A DNA stretch of 47,399 bases from Candidatus Njordarchaeota archaeon (GCA_029856685.1 JAHKKZ010000004.1:1-47399); one strand, 5' to 3'. Counted from the stretch's first letter, positions 1 to 9,719 are shown. Numbers and translations: made by a program. The notes: a model not told the origin generated them from the sequence alone.

Positions 1-2
1 GA

Positions 3-458
3 GAGTTACCGAGTGAAGAAGCAGAGTTTGTGTGGAGATGTCTTGGGGTTGAGGTAGACCTAATGAACATCTCTATAGTTCTTGGGCCTATGAAATATGG
101 GTTCTCAGTTGATTACCTAGATCGGATGCTCATCGAGAAATCCTATAGAGTCATGATATCAGAGCTTAGAAAAATATATGGGCTTGAGCCACGCTTAGCA
201 ACGAGAGTAGTCCCAGAAGTATATCGTGAAGTCGTAGAACAGTATCTGATTGGTGCTGATTTCTATGCTAAGACTCTGGGAGAACGTATAATTATGAAGG
301 AAGTTCTTAATATACTGCCAAGGGATCCTATCGGATTTGGATATGTGTTCGGTATACTCAAACTATTTGAGTTTGAATTCGAGAATCTACGGGTTGTCGT
401 GGAAAGCATAGTTAAGGGGCTCAGAAAGGATATGATCCAGCGGATGGTCATAATATAG
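3..458 (+). CDS. V/A-type ATP synthase subunit C (C-terminal part; frame open at the window's 5' edge)
   Basis: Frame is open upstream of the listed GTG at 30 (ELPSEEAEFVWRCLG...). C-terminal pattern DPIGFGYVFGILKLFEFEFENLRVVVESIVKGL resembles the V-ATPase subunit C/AC39 end. Confidence 0.55.
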   Translation, partial: ELPSEEAEFVWRCLGVEVDLMNISIVLGPMKYGFSVDYLDRMLIEKSYRVMISELRKIYGLEPRLATRVVPEVYREVVEQYLIGADFYAKTLGERIIMKEVLNILPRDPIGFGYVFGILKLFEFEFENLRVVVESIVKGLRKDMIQRMVII

Positions 459-473
459 CAAATTTTTGCTTAC

Positions 474-1439
474 GTGCCAACCCCATGCATAGCTTCCCAC
501 TTTTTGGGGAATTCGGATATTTGGTTGTTCTTCATGAGGAGAAATCTTGAAACATGGAGAACTGTCGGAAGAATAGCGAGGGACATTCTTAATGTTGGGA
601 CAAAACTTGTAAAGCCTGGAGCTAAGATATTTGAGATATGCGAGAAAATAGAGAACATTACTAGGGATATGGGTTATAACCCAGCGTTCCCAGTGAATAT
701 AGGCATAAATAGCGTTGCTGCTCACTATACAGCAGTGCCCTATGATCCCTCTAGGATCCCGAATGTTGCATTAGTTAAATTGGATATAGGTGTTCTGTCG
801 GCAGACGGCGCGATAGCTGATACTGCGATCACTATACCGATAAATGTTAACAAGAAACTGAAGTTGTTGGTTGAGGCTACAAGATGCGCACTTGAAAAAG
901 CGATAGATGCGATAAAAGATGGTATCAGAGTCGGAGAGATAGGTTCCATCATATGGAAAACCGCTCATAGCGAGGGGTTTGGTGTGTTAGAGGATCTCGG
1001 CGGACACACATTAAGTGAGTGGAAGCTTCATGGAGGAATAACAATACCCAATGTCCCTCGAAGGTTTACCCCAAAGTTGAGAGCGGGTATGATAGTTGCA
1101 ATAGAACCATTTCTTGTTGCCTCGTCGGAAGACAGTCATACAAAACTGAATATGGCACAGATAAACATATACTCGATAAAAAATCCCTATGATGATAGGG
1201 TATTAGAACTCCTATATCGTAGATTTAGGAGCCTGCCATTTACACTTAGGTGGCTTGAGAGAGCAAAAACAGACAAAAGATTTTATAGCTCTATGCACGG
1301 ATATTTGATGAGGCGATACATGGAGGGAAAAGTGATAGTATATCCAACACTAATCGAAGCCCATAATAACTGGGTTGCCCAATTTGAACATACGGTTCTC
1401 GTAAAAACGAATTCTGCAGAAATATTGACTGGCGAATAA
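474..1439 (+). CDS. map: Methionine aminopeptidase, type II (likely start at the internal ATG at 534)
   Basis: Motifs FPVNIGINSVAAHYTA, VKLDIGVLSADGAIADTAIT, GHTLSEWKLHGG, IAIEPF-like and QFEHTVLV. Confidence 0.93.
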   Translation: MPTPCIASHFLGNSDIWLFFMRRNLETWRTVGRIARDILNVGTKLVKPGAKIFEICEKIENITRDMGYNPAFPVNIGINSVAAHYTAVPYDPSRIPNVALVKLDIGVLSADGAIADTAITIPINVNKKLKLLVEATRCALEKAIDAIKDGIRVGEIGSIIWKTAHSEGFGVLEDLGGHTLSEWKLHGGITIPNVPRRFTPKLRAGMIVAIEPFLVASSEDSHTKLNMAQINIYSIKNPYDDRVLELLYRRFRSLPFTLRWLERAKTDKRFYSSMHGYLMRRYMEGKVIVYPTLIEAHNNWVAQFEHTVLVKTNSAEILTGE

Positions 1440-1552
1440 AAATTGTTTAGCAACATAACTAAATAGGAATCCACATTCAGCAACAACTACACGGTAGTTA
1501 TTAACTATTTTTTAGTTACTAAATGGGGAAAAAGCTACTAGTCTAAAATTCG

Positions 1553-2929
1553 GTGAAAGTTTTGTCTGGAAATGTCTTCTCGTTAGCAACGATACTCGAG
1601 GAGTTAGCCTCAGAGGCGGGGATTGATTGCATATTCTTTGCCCTGGATCCCATATCACTCAAAATAGCATCCCAGATAACGCTTCGGAGGATAAGAAAAA
1701 AGTTTATTAAGTCCTTAGAGGAGTTCTTAAAGGAGTGGATTAAGGATCCCAGAAAAGCGATTATCTTACTTTCACCAGAGAGAGAAGAAATCAGAAAAGT
1801 TCTTATTCAACTAGAGGGCTTTCTCCCCATTTTATTGCGAAATGAGGCTAGCTGTGTGTTCATAATATTGGCTAAGGAAAGAAATGTTATGAAAGAGATA
1901 CTGAGTTTTTCCTTTGAATCCAGCATTGAGTTTGTAATCCCTCCAGATCTCAGTTCTCTAGTGAAATTTCTTTTTAGTTTTGTGGAAGCTAAGAGGTGTG
2001 GTGTTATTGTATGTGAGCCCATGCTTATAGAGGAGGGTCACATAGGTTTTTCTTATGGTTTAAGAACCTCGGAAGCTATAGGCGTAGAGTCATCAGCAAC
2101 CGAGATAGGGCATGGCCCTGTCGCTATTCTAACTCTTGGGGCGATGTTTAGATTCGCTGCAAACATTATTTTTGAGCAAGGGATGCTTAGTGATGTAAAA
2201 CTTATAGGCTTTCTAAAGCTTGGCTCATTCGTAAGAGAGAACTTAGTGTCAATACTTAGGAGATATAGATATGTCATCATTATGGACTACACAGGAACTA
2301 TTATTCCAATAGCGAGTTCGATTGCATATAATCTTGTATCTCGGAGTGAGATTGAGTGGGTGCCAGAAATTGTTGATCTGCTAGGGGATTTGGGTTCAGA
2401 AGAGGCTATGGATCTCATGGGGGTCACAAATATGCTGAGAGGCTTTCTAGGCCGCGGCCCCAGAACGCAGTCTGAGAATATCATAAAGATGCGCAATGAA
2501 ATAATATTCCTGCTGTCTGAACATACCGAAAGTTTTATTGATTATATGAATAGCCAGACAGATTTTGAGGTATTATGTGTTAAACCATTTATCTCGAATA
2601 ATTCCGGGATCAGAAGGATAAGAATTCATGAGTTGATGCGTCTTCCTTTAATCGGCAAAGATCTTATTGTCGTCACACACATATCCTATCTAATCCGCTT
2701 TTTTGATTCTTTCAGACCTCTGATTGAGCTGAAGGATGGTCGGTCGACTGTTATTGTGGTAGATACTACGTTTGTTGAAAGAAGTCTCCTAGATAAGCTA
2801 TTGGGTATCCTAGACAACATGTTGATGGGTCTTAAAGAAAGGATTTCTATTCTAAATCTCAAGGAAGACAGTTTTGAGGATATCGTAAATAAGCTTAAAA
2901 AAACAGGGAAGGTCATTGTCTTAGCATAG
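1553..2929 (+). CDS. Divergent IorA-like (indolepyruvate/2-oxoacid:ferredoxin oxidoreductase alpha) protein, probably non-catalytic
   Basis: Segments resemble the 2-oxoacid oxidoreductase layout: VIPPDLSSLVKFLFSFVEAKRCGVIVCEP; GPVAILTLGAMFR...VKLIGFLKLGSFVRENLVSILRRYRYVIIMD; STVIVVDTTF vs GDSTF. No Fe-S cysteines. GTG start. Confidence 0.45.
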   Translation: MKVLSGNVFSLATILEELASEAGIDCIFFALDPISLKIASQITLRRIRKKFIKSLEEFLKEWIKDPRKAIILLSPEREEIRKVLIQLEGFLPILLRNEASCVFIILAKERNVMKEILSFSFESSIEFVIPPDLSSLVKFLFSFVEAKRCGVIVCEPMLIEEGHIGFSYGLRTSEAIGVESSATEIGHGPVAILTLGAMFRFAANIIFEQGMLSDVKLIGFLKLGSFVRENLVSILRRYRYVIIMDYTGTIIPIASSIAYNLVSRSEIEWVPEIVDLLGDLGSEEAMDLMGVTNMLRGFLGRGPRTQSENIIKMRNEIIFLLSEHTESFIDYMNSQTDFEVLCVKPFISNNSGIRRIRIHELMRLPLIGKDLIVVTHISYLIRFFDSFRPLIELKDGRSTVIVVDTTFVERSLLDKLLGILDNMLMGLKERISILNLKEDSFEDIVNKLKKTGKVIVLA

Positions 2930-2939
2930 GTGTTTCTGA

Positions 2940-3440
2940 ATGGAGCTGACCCTATGCATAGTCTCTGATGAGGATGTTTGGATGTCTCTGTACAGTATTC
3001 TAGTAAGATTGTTGTCAGCGTCCAAGCTTAGGGGAACTGTAAGAAAAGTAGTATTTGAGTCGAATGATGTTGTGGTTCCTCTATATGTACTGAACATCGG
3101 GGGCCACATAGAGAGGTATTGTATCGAACCTAATAGTGTCGACGTAATCTTTATTTTTTCTAGCAATATTGCCAGAGAAGTTGTTGAAAGTCTTCAAACA
3201 GTTATTAAAGATGAGGGTAAGATATTTGTTTCTGATGAGATATTCGCTGGTGGTAATTTAGAGGATGTTAAGCAGGAGTCTCAAACTATATGTGCCATAG
3301 CATATTTTCTATATATACTCTCAAAATATTTGTCTCTAAGCAAGAGGTTTGTTGTTAAGGTGCTGAAATCCATTAGCAATGAAAATATCAATGAACTTAT
3401 TGAAAAATATCGTTTGGTGAGTAGAAATGAGAGGGTCTAA
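2940..3440 (+). CDS. Divergent IorB/2-oxoacid oxidoreductase gamma-like protein
   Basis: Fold pattern SVDVIFIFSSNIAREVVESLQTVIKDEGKIFVSDE resembles the gamma subunit; immediately follows the IorA-like gene. Confidence 0.4.
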   Translation: MELTLCIVSDEDVWMSLYSILVRLLSASKLRGTVRKVVFESNDVVVPLYVLNIGGHIERYCIEPNSVDVIFIFSSNIAREVVESLQTVIKDEGKIFVSDEIFAGGNLEDVKQESQTICAIAYFLYILSKYLSLSKRFVVKVLKSISNENINELIEKYRLVSRNERV

Positions 3441-3738
3441 GGGTCCACGATCTGGAACAAGGCAATTGCTTTCGAAAGGTCCTAAAGAGCGTGGTCTTCC
3501 TCCTCTATCAGTTATACTATACGATTATAAAATCGGGGAAAGGGTCGTAATAAAAATAGATTCCTCGGTGCATAAAGGTATGCCTTTTAAGAGATTTCAT
3601 GGCAAGGTTGGAACGATAATTGAGAAGAGAGGCAGAGCGTATGTCATTTTAGTTAGGGATGGAGGGAAATATAAGAAAGTAATTGCTAGGCCGGAGCACA
3701 TCCGTCCAGCAGATACAAAATTGCCAACTAAGAGCTAA
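3427..3738 (+). CDS. rpl21e: 50S ribosomal protein L21e
   Basis: KGPRSGTRQLLSK...YKIGERVVIKIDSSVHKGMPFKRFHGKVGTIIEKRGRAYVI; overlaps the upstream ORF end. Confidence 0.95.
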   Translation: MRGSKGPRSGTRQLLSKGPKERGLPPLSVILYDYKIGERVVIKIDSSVHKGMPFKRFHGKVGTIIEKRGRAYVILVRDGGKYKKVIARPEHIRPADTKLPTKS

Positions 3739-3864
3739 TCCCTTACTTTCCATATACTCTCCTTTTCAGACAAACGAACAGTGTCACATGGGTATTACCA
3801 AGTTTTTAATATCTATCCAGATAAAGAAAAATTAGGCTATTCCTCATCCTGCTGGGGTGTTGAT

Positions 3865-4092
3865 ATGAGCCATAAATATTTAATCTTGCAAGGAACTACG
3901 AAACTCGATCTTGTCTCAAAGTATGAAATTTGTAGATGTCCTGATGGTAAAGGCCGTTTACTGTATGATTATCGCAAAAAAGATTTTGTACGGGAAGGTA
4001 AATGTAAATTGTTTTTGTTGTGCACAATCGTACATACAGTTACTTTTGAGCAGAAATTGAAGAGGGGAGAAATTTTCGTTAGCTTCTACTAA
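3865..4092 (+). CDS. Small Cys-containing protein, possibly a degenerate TFIIB-type zinc-ribbon fragment (listed ORF starts at GTG 3781)
   Basis: CRCPDGKGRLLYDYRKKDFVREGKC resembles the CPxC..LVYDYxxGEVVCxxC pattern. Confidence 0.35.
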   Translation: MSHKYLILQGTTKLDLVSKYEICRCPDGKGRLLYDYRKKDFVREGKCKLFLLCTIVHTVTFEQKLKRGEIFVSFY

Positions 4093-4107
4093 TTAGACGC
4101 CTCATCA

Positions 4108-4836
4108 TCAGCTTTTTTTCTTATTAATGAAGGAATCTAACTTAGCTTGCTGTGTTTTCCTTAGGGTTCTCCAGCTTCTTCTTATAATCTCCGGTTTCAC
4201 TTTAAGAATCAGAGGTAGTGCTTCTCGTGTTTTAGGGTCTGATGGGTATCCGCTTCCGAAGTCGATACCAATATCCCTTTTTAGATCCTCAATTGCTCTA
4301 TCGCGGAGAACCTTAGCTATTATTGAGGCTGCAGACACAATCGGATATTTTTTGTCAGCTTGTTTTTCGATTATTAGTTGTGGTAAGGGTTCTCTATATA
4401 GATAGTGTAGGACTTTCTTTCTGAAATCCTCTGATGAGGATGGTGCGTCTATATATGCAACCTCAATATTCGGTATCGATGTGAGGAACATAGATACTAT
4501 TTTTGCCTCGAGATAATTATATTTCTTCTGATAAACCCATTCATCAATTATACGAGGGGGGATATAGGCGGCAAATACCAATGCTGAAAGCTCTACTATT
4601 TTCCCAAAGAGCTTCTCTCTTTCTTCCCTTGTAAGCAATTTGGAATCCTTTATTCCTAATTCCATAAAAGCCTTATCTATCTGACTATCCTTTGGTGCGG
4701 CGACGCATGCCATTACCATTGGTCCCAGAACCGGGCCTCGTCCCGCCTCATCTATTCCTACGATCAGCGGCAGGTTTATTTCCTTTCTCGTTATTGTTAT
4801 GAATTCGATTTTCTTTTCCATGTCGATCGGCATCAA
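4108..4836 (-). CDS. rnhB: Ribonuclease HII
   Basis: VGIDEAGRGPVLGPMVMA, GIKDSKLLTREERE, YIDAPSS, ADKKYPIVSAASIIAKVLRDR, GSGYPSDPKT. Confidence 0.96.
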   Translation of the reverse strand: MMPIDMEKKIEFITITRKEINLPLIVGIDEAGRGPVLGPMVMACVAAPKDSQIDKAFMELGIKDSKLLTREEREKLFGKIVELSALVFAAYIPPRIIDEWVYQKKYNYLEAKIVSMFLTSIPNIEVAYIDAPSSSEDFRKKVLHYLYREPLPQLIIEKQADKKYPIVSAASIIAKVLRDRAIEDLKRDIGIDFGSGYPSDPKTREALPLILKVKPEIIRRSWRTLRKTQQAKLDSFINKKKS

Positions 4837-4876
4837 TAATATTCTTCCGAGTTGTTGAGATGCTTTTTGCTACTTA

Positions 4877-6898
4877 CTATGTTTTCAGCAAATAGCGAAG
4901 TTTTCTTTTTGCGACTAAAAGCTGAAGACTAGATACTCTCTTTCCTAGATACTCTTCGAGTCTCTTATCTAAATTTAGCTTGATGTTGGAGTCTTCAATA
5001 CGAATTATTCTATCAGCAGCCAGAGATTCTATTATCTCCTCCGAAACATATTGGAGAGCCTCTTCGATGGGTATACTGTCATTAGAAAGGAGTGCATAGA
5101 TTAGGTTAAGGATATCGCTTCCATAACCTTTAATCTGAGCTGCTATCGTGGAAATCGCATAGTTAAATCTTTCCTCAGCAGTTAATCTTCGGGGAGGAGC
5201 TGGTCTTTGGGGCGCAATTACTTGCTTGGTTTGGTTTGCTGCTGCCCGCGTCTCTGTTTGGGTGGGGGGCGGAGTTGATGGTCTGGGTATAGTAGGTTGT
5301 GCAGGTTTTTGTTCAGGAGGGAGTACTTTTTCAGCTGGTTTTGGTTCTTTCTTTCGTACTATACGTTTTTTAAGTTCAAGTATTAGTTTTCTTGTTTTTA
5401 TAGCTACCTCCTTTATCTCCTTTTCTAATGCTTCAACATCAACTCCTTCACCCTTCAGCTCAGATGATTGTCGGGGACGTATTCTAACCATAAGTGGTAT
5501 TGTGAATGATGGCGCCCTGATGAAGCACTCTCCTGGCTGAGTTTTGGTTAGGATCTCCGCAAGGCTCTTAGGTATGCCAAAGAGCTGTGTAAGACGAGAA
5601 ATATCTCTTCTCTGCATCTTGAGTGCGATTACTGTAGAACAGTTAATTATGATTTCATCACTAAGATCTCTCGGAGATTGTGTTGCTAGTATCAACCATA
5701 CACCCATTTTTCTTCCTTCGCGTGCTACTCGGATAAGTATCTCTCGGACGGGATCATTTTTTCCCTTAGCGGGTGCGAATAGATGTGCCTCGTCCACAAT
5801 GAGTATGATATTTTGCTTAAGAGTACCCCTCTTTTTTGCTTCGAAAACTTGGCGTACTATATCAGCAACAAAAAATCTTATCCCTAAATCACCGAGAGGT
5901 GTCCCCACTAAGCGGAAGATTGTCACTTTGCCTGGGACACAGAACTCTCTAGGTACTATATAATCCTCAGCGAGAAATCCACTATCTCTCAAAGACCCTA
6001 TTCTGCTGATGAGCGCCTGCCGTGTCTGGAAGTGTAGGTCGCTTATACTAACTAGATGAAACAGATCGTCTATGTGCATTTCTGTTCGATCGCCCATCAG
6101 TTGTTTTAATTGAAATGCGAGCCTAAGTTCCTTCATGGAGAATATAAACATGAGCCTATCTGGGGTTAAGTGCGGGCTCAGGTGTGGGGGATTATTTTCC
6201 CAATCGAAAATTAATATATGTTCTTTGAAGCCAGTCGGCTCTAAACCGAATTCCTTTAGGGCTTCTACTTGCCTTTTATTTCTATTCTCGGCGATAAGAC
6301 CTGAATATTCATCGTGCACATCAAATATTAGGATTGATGTGTCTTTGCGTCTAATATTTCTCTTAATAAGTTCTTCTATGAAGACGCTAAGCGTATATGA
6401 TTTTCCCCCTCCTGTGGTTGCGCTAACTAGGACATGGACACGCAGATCTTTTGGATTATAGTATACTGGTACAAAATCAGGGTGGGTCAATATTTTCCCT
6501 ATATAGAGACCCTCCTCCTTAGACGTTCTAGTAATCACATTACTTAGAAAATCGCCAGTTGGGTTATATACTTCATATCCAGCTCGTACCGGCTTAGTAT
6601 TTTGGACTAATTGTCGCTCTTTAATCTCACCCAAAATTTCGCAACGTGCCAGCGTCTCAGTCATCCTGGTTTCTAGATCTACAACTCGGGCTAATAAGAT
6701 GCGGTTGTCTCCGACGACTACAAGGAATTGGCCCTTCTGAATAGTCTTATTTTTTTCAACTTGCATTGAGAATTCAGAAACTCCTGCTCTGCCAAATATT
6801 GATCCGACTTTATCTCGTACAATACCCTCAAGATTCAACTTATGACTCCCCCTTAAAGTGTCTACATAATCGAAATTCAATAATTCCAATCGAGACAA
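4877..6898 (-). CDS. HerA/DUF87-family ATPase with Pro-rich linker and extra C-terminal domain
   Basis: Walker A VSATTGGGKSYTL, ILIVDEAHLFAP, NCSTVIALKMQRRDI; linker PAQPTIPRPSTPPPTQ. Confidence 0.88.
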   Translation of the reverse strand: MSRLELLNFDYVDTLRGSHKLNLEGIVRDKVGSIFGRAGVSEFSMQVEKNKTIQKGQFLVVVGDNRILLARVVDLETRMTETLARCEILGEIKERQLVQNTKPVRAGYEVYNPTGDFLSNVITRTSKEEGLYIGKILTHPDFVPVYYNPKDLRVHVLVSATTGGGKSYTLSVFIEELIKRNIRRKDTSILIFDVHDEYSGLIAENRNKRQVEALKEFGLEPTGFKEHILIFDWENNPPHLSPHLTPDRLMFIFSMKELRLAFQLKQLMGDRTEMHIDDLFHLVSISDLHFQTRQALISRIGSLRDSGFLAEDYIVPREFCVPGKVTIFRLVGTPLGDLGIRFFVADIVRQVFEAKKRGTLKQNIILIVDEAHLFAPAKGKNDPVREILIRVAREGRKMGVWLILATQSPRDLSDEIIINCSTVIALKMQRRDISRLTQLFGIPKSLAEILTKTQPGECFIRAPSFTIPLMVRIRPRQSSELKGEGVDVEALEKEIKEVAIKTRKLILELKKRIVRKKEPKPAEKVLPPEQKPAQPTIPRPSTPPPTQTETRAAANQTKQVIAPQRPAPPRRLTAEERFNYAISTIAAQIKGYGSDILNLIYALLSNDSIPIEEALQYVSEEIIESLAADRIIRIEDSNIKLNLDKRLEEYLGKRVSSLQLLVAKRKLRYLLKT

Positions 6899-6976
6899 AT
6901 TCCTATACTCATAAAATAATTTTATATGGTCTGATATGCGAATAAAAGCATATGGAATAATTTCTGGGGGTTACCT

Positions 6977-7492
6977 TTGGTTGTAATCGCGATCTGTGGT
7001 ACACCCGGCACGGGCAAATCCGAATTGGCAAAACTATTTGGCAAAAATGGCTTTTGTGTTATCCATCTAAGCCGCTTTGTAATTGAAAATATGCTTTATC
7101 AAGGCTACGATAAGAGGCGAGGAGCATATATAATTGATGAAGAAAGGCTCGTTGGGAAGCTTAAAGACATCCTTAGCAAATATAAGGATGTTGTTATAGA
7201 GGGTGTTGGGGCAGAAGCTATACCGAGTAAGCTAGTAGATATCTGCATAGTTCTTACATGCGAACCATTTATGCTCGAGAGAAGACTCACAGAGCGTGGA
7301 TTTCCATATGAGAAAATTCAGGAAAATCTTGAGGCGGAAAGATTTGGAATAATATTAGGCGAAGCAATAAGTAATTATGGTAGGTCCAAGGTTATGGTAT
7401 TTGATACAACATATACGTCTATCGAGGAATTATATCGAGTGGTTGTTGATGAACTCAGAAGGAGAGGCATTAAGATACGGAACACCCCCTAA
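6977..7492 (+). CDS. Putative adenylate kinase, AK6/Fap7 family
   Basis: AICGTPGTGKSELAK; IILTCEP-type motif; C-terminal FDTTYTSIEE. Confidence 0.85.
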   Translation: MVVIAICGTPGTGKSELAKLFGKNGFCVIHLSRFVIENMLYQGYDKRRGAYIIDEERLVGKLKDILSKYKDVVIEGVGAEAIPSKLVDICIVLTCEPFMLERRLTERGFPYEKIQENLEAERFGIILGEAISNYGRSKVMVFDTTYTSIEELYRVVVDELRRRGIKIRNTP

Positions 7493-8315
7493 AATCATTA
7501 TTTTCGTCTCACCACGCGAGGAGGCTAATAAGTATCTAGAAAGGTTAAAAAGAATTCTTACAGAGCGAGGCTGGGAAATTCTTCAGATAGTAAGATTAGG
7601 GAAAAATGTCGATAAGGGATCCTTGATGGTATGCGACTTTGTTCTGACTTTAGGGGGCGATGGAACAATACTTTATGCGTCCAGAGAAGTGAGCAAGTAT
7701 GGGAAACCGATATTAGGCATAAATCTTGGCAGAGTGGGGTTGCTCACAGAGCTCTCCCCAGAAGAATTTTTGGAGAAAATAGACGGGATTGAAAGAGGAG
7801 AGTTCAGAGTAGTCGAAACAATGAAGATCATAGCTAGGGTTTCTAATGAGATGCTTCAACCAGTTCTTAATGAGTATGTTCTAATGACGAGTAAACCAGG
7901 TAAGATCATAGGACTGCAGATATTTGTCGACGAAGAGTTTATAGCAAAGGTTCTATGTGATGGTCTAATAGTATCTACACCGATAGGTAGCACATCTTAT
8001 GCATTATCAGCTGGAGGACCTGTGGTCAGCGACCAGATAGAAGCAATGATTATAGTTCCGATAGCCCCTTTGTATAGGGCTATGTATCCGCTCTTGGTAC
8101 CATCAAGATCTATCATCAAAGTAAAGATTGAGACTGGGTGGGCGGATGCATGGCTTATAGCTGATGGTAATATTATCAGGAAAGTCAAGAAGGGCTGTGA
8201 GGTGGTGTTTAAGAGAGCGGATGAGAAGGCAAGATTTATCAGGGTTCGGCATTCGCTAAGTCGAATTAGGAAAGTTATGAGCCTCGTTGGTCTCAATGTA
8301 AGAGGTAAACCATAG
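7449..8315 (+). CDS. nadK: NAD kinase (listed ORF from 7377; likely start 7449, overlapping the upstream gene)
   Basis: LTLGGDGTILYASRE, GINLGRVGLLTE, DGLIVSTPIGSTSYALSAGGPVV. Confidence 0.95.
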   Translation: MNSEGEALRYGTPPKIIIFVSPREEANKYLERLKRILTERGWEILQIVRLGKNVDKGSLMVCDFVLTLGGDGTILYASREVSKYGKPILGINLGRVGLLTELSPEEFLEKIDGIERGEFRVVETMKIIARVSNEMLQPVLNEYVLMTSKPGKIIGLQIFVDEEFIAKVLCDGLIVSTPIGSTSYALSAGGPVVSDQIEAMIIVPIAPLYRAMYPLLVPSRSIIKVKIETGWADAWLIADGNIIRKVKKGCEVVFKRADEKARFIRVRHSLSRIRKVMSLVGLNVRGKP

Positions 8316-9268
8316 TGATGCGCTTATCAGATCTAGGTGAGAGAAAGCTTCTAAAGGAAATAGTCTTCAAGTATCTTGAATCACCTGATTTTGAAGATGA
8401 GGACGCGGCGATTTTAAGGTTTGGAAATGAATTTTTTGTAATAAATGTTGATACTCTCGTGGAAAGTACGGATATGCCCAGAGGGATGACCTATTATGAC
8501 GTGGGCTGGAAATCTGTCATGATGGCGGTAAGTGATATTGTAGCGAAGGGAGCTATGCCGAAGGGAGTTCTCGTATCTATAACCGCATCCAAAAACCTTG
8601 ATGTGTCAGCATTTGAATATATCCTCAGAGGGATTAGAGCCGCATGTGATTTCCTAGGCTGTTGGTATGTCGGAGGTGACCTCGGAGCTGGGAAGGATCT
8701 CGTTGTGTCTGTAGTTTGTTTTGGCTTCACAAAAAAAGTTATTAGACGCAGCACCGCGAAAGTGGGGGATTCCGTGTGGGTAACAGATCTATTTGGTATA
8801 AGCGGTTTAGCTCTCCATTATTTACTACGCGATGGCATACCCATAGAAAATATAGATAATATCTTACAGAACTTCTTTAGGCCACGAATTGATATTAAGT
8901 ACGCCTTGGCATTACAATCTTTGGCGACGGCGAGCATGGACTCGTCGGACGGTCTAGCAGTAACACTTAATGATATCGCATCTGCAAGTAATGTTGCCAT
9001 AAATCTTCATAAAATTCCTATTTCGCCACTAGCCATAGATTATGCAAATAGAAATGATTTGGATCCGATGGATTTGGCTTTATTTGCTGGTGAGGAGTTT
9101 ATCATTGTTTTTTCATCCGATCGGCCAGACAGCGAGATATTTGAAGTGTTCGAAAAGTTAGGCTTGAGGAAACCAATCAAAATCGGTGAAGTTGTGGAGG
9201 GAAGAGGTGTATTTTTTGAAGAAAAGAAAATTCCAAGGAAAGGCTGGGAGCACTTCTCGAAGGAGTAG
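8315..9268 (+). CDS. thiL: Thiamine-monophosphate kinase
   Basis: N-terminal ERKLLKEI, VNVDTLVESTDMP, VMMAVSDIVAKGAMP, MDSSDGLAVTLNDIA, GEEF. Confidence 0.95.
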   Translation: MMRLSDLGERKLLKEIVFKYLESPDFEDEDAAILRFGNEFFVINVDTLVESTDMPRGMTYYDVGWKSVMMAVSDIVAKGAMPKGVLVSITASKNLDVSAFEYILRGIRAACDFLGCWYVGGDLGAGKDLVVSVVCFGFTKKVIRRSTAKVGDSVWVTDLFGISGLALHYLLRDGIPIENIDNILQNFFRPRIDIKYALALQSLATASMDSSDGLAVTLNDIASASNVAINLHKIPISPLAIDYANRNDLDPMDLALFAGEEFIIVFSSDRPDSEIFEVFEKLGLRKPIKIGEVVEGRGVFFEEKKIPRKGWEHFSKE

Positions 9269-9269
9269 G

Positions 9270-9719
9270 AGGGTAATTCTCTTAGATTCATCGATTCTCA
9301 TGTACGCAGTAAAAGGAAAAAAGAAGCTTCCAATAAATATTGAGGAAGCATTAAGAGAAGTATCCGAAGGGGCTGAACTCGCTGTCCTTGATACTACGAT
9401 AAATGAACTTCAGTTCCTCAAAGAAAAAGCTAAAGGAAAAACACGTATAGCAGCTGATTTCGCCCTAGAATTTATAGATAGACTAAATATAAGAATTATC
9501 CATGTTAGTAGTAGGATAATAGAGGATGTCTCGAGAGAACTCCGAAGAGGAAAAGCTAAAGATTTTCATGATGAGATTCTCATAAGAGCAGCAAAAAAAC
9601 TGAATGCCGCTGTTGCTACGGTAGATTTCGGCCTAGTTAAAAAATTAAGAAAAAACAACGTTACATGTTATTTTCTCTCTGGCCGCAATTGGATCATGAT
9701 TTCTGGATACTTCGACTAG
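9270..9719 (+). CDS. PIN-domain protein (Fcf1/VapC9-like); listed ORF starts at 9186, probable start near 9270
   Basis: VILLDSSILMYAV, VLDTTINELQFL, KDFHDEILIRAAKKLNAAVATVDFGL. Confidence 0.8.
   Translation, partial: RVILLDSSILMYAVKGKKKLPINIEEALREVSEGAELAVLDTTINELQFLKEKAKGKTRIAADFALEFIDRLNIRIIHVSSRIIEDVSRELRRGKAKDFHDEILIRAAKKLNAAVATVDFGLVKKLRKNNVTCYFLSGRNWIMISGYFD

Noticed and set aside
4100-4117. GCTGATGATGAGGCG on the minus strand as a C box
   Set aside because: It is the rnhB stop with repeated TGA; no D box or second motif pair follows.
5544-5963. 139-aa plus-strand ORF
   Set aside because: Antisense shadow of the HerA-like ATPase.
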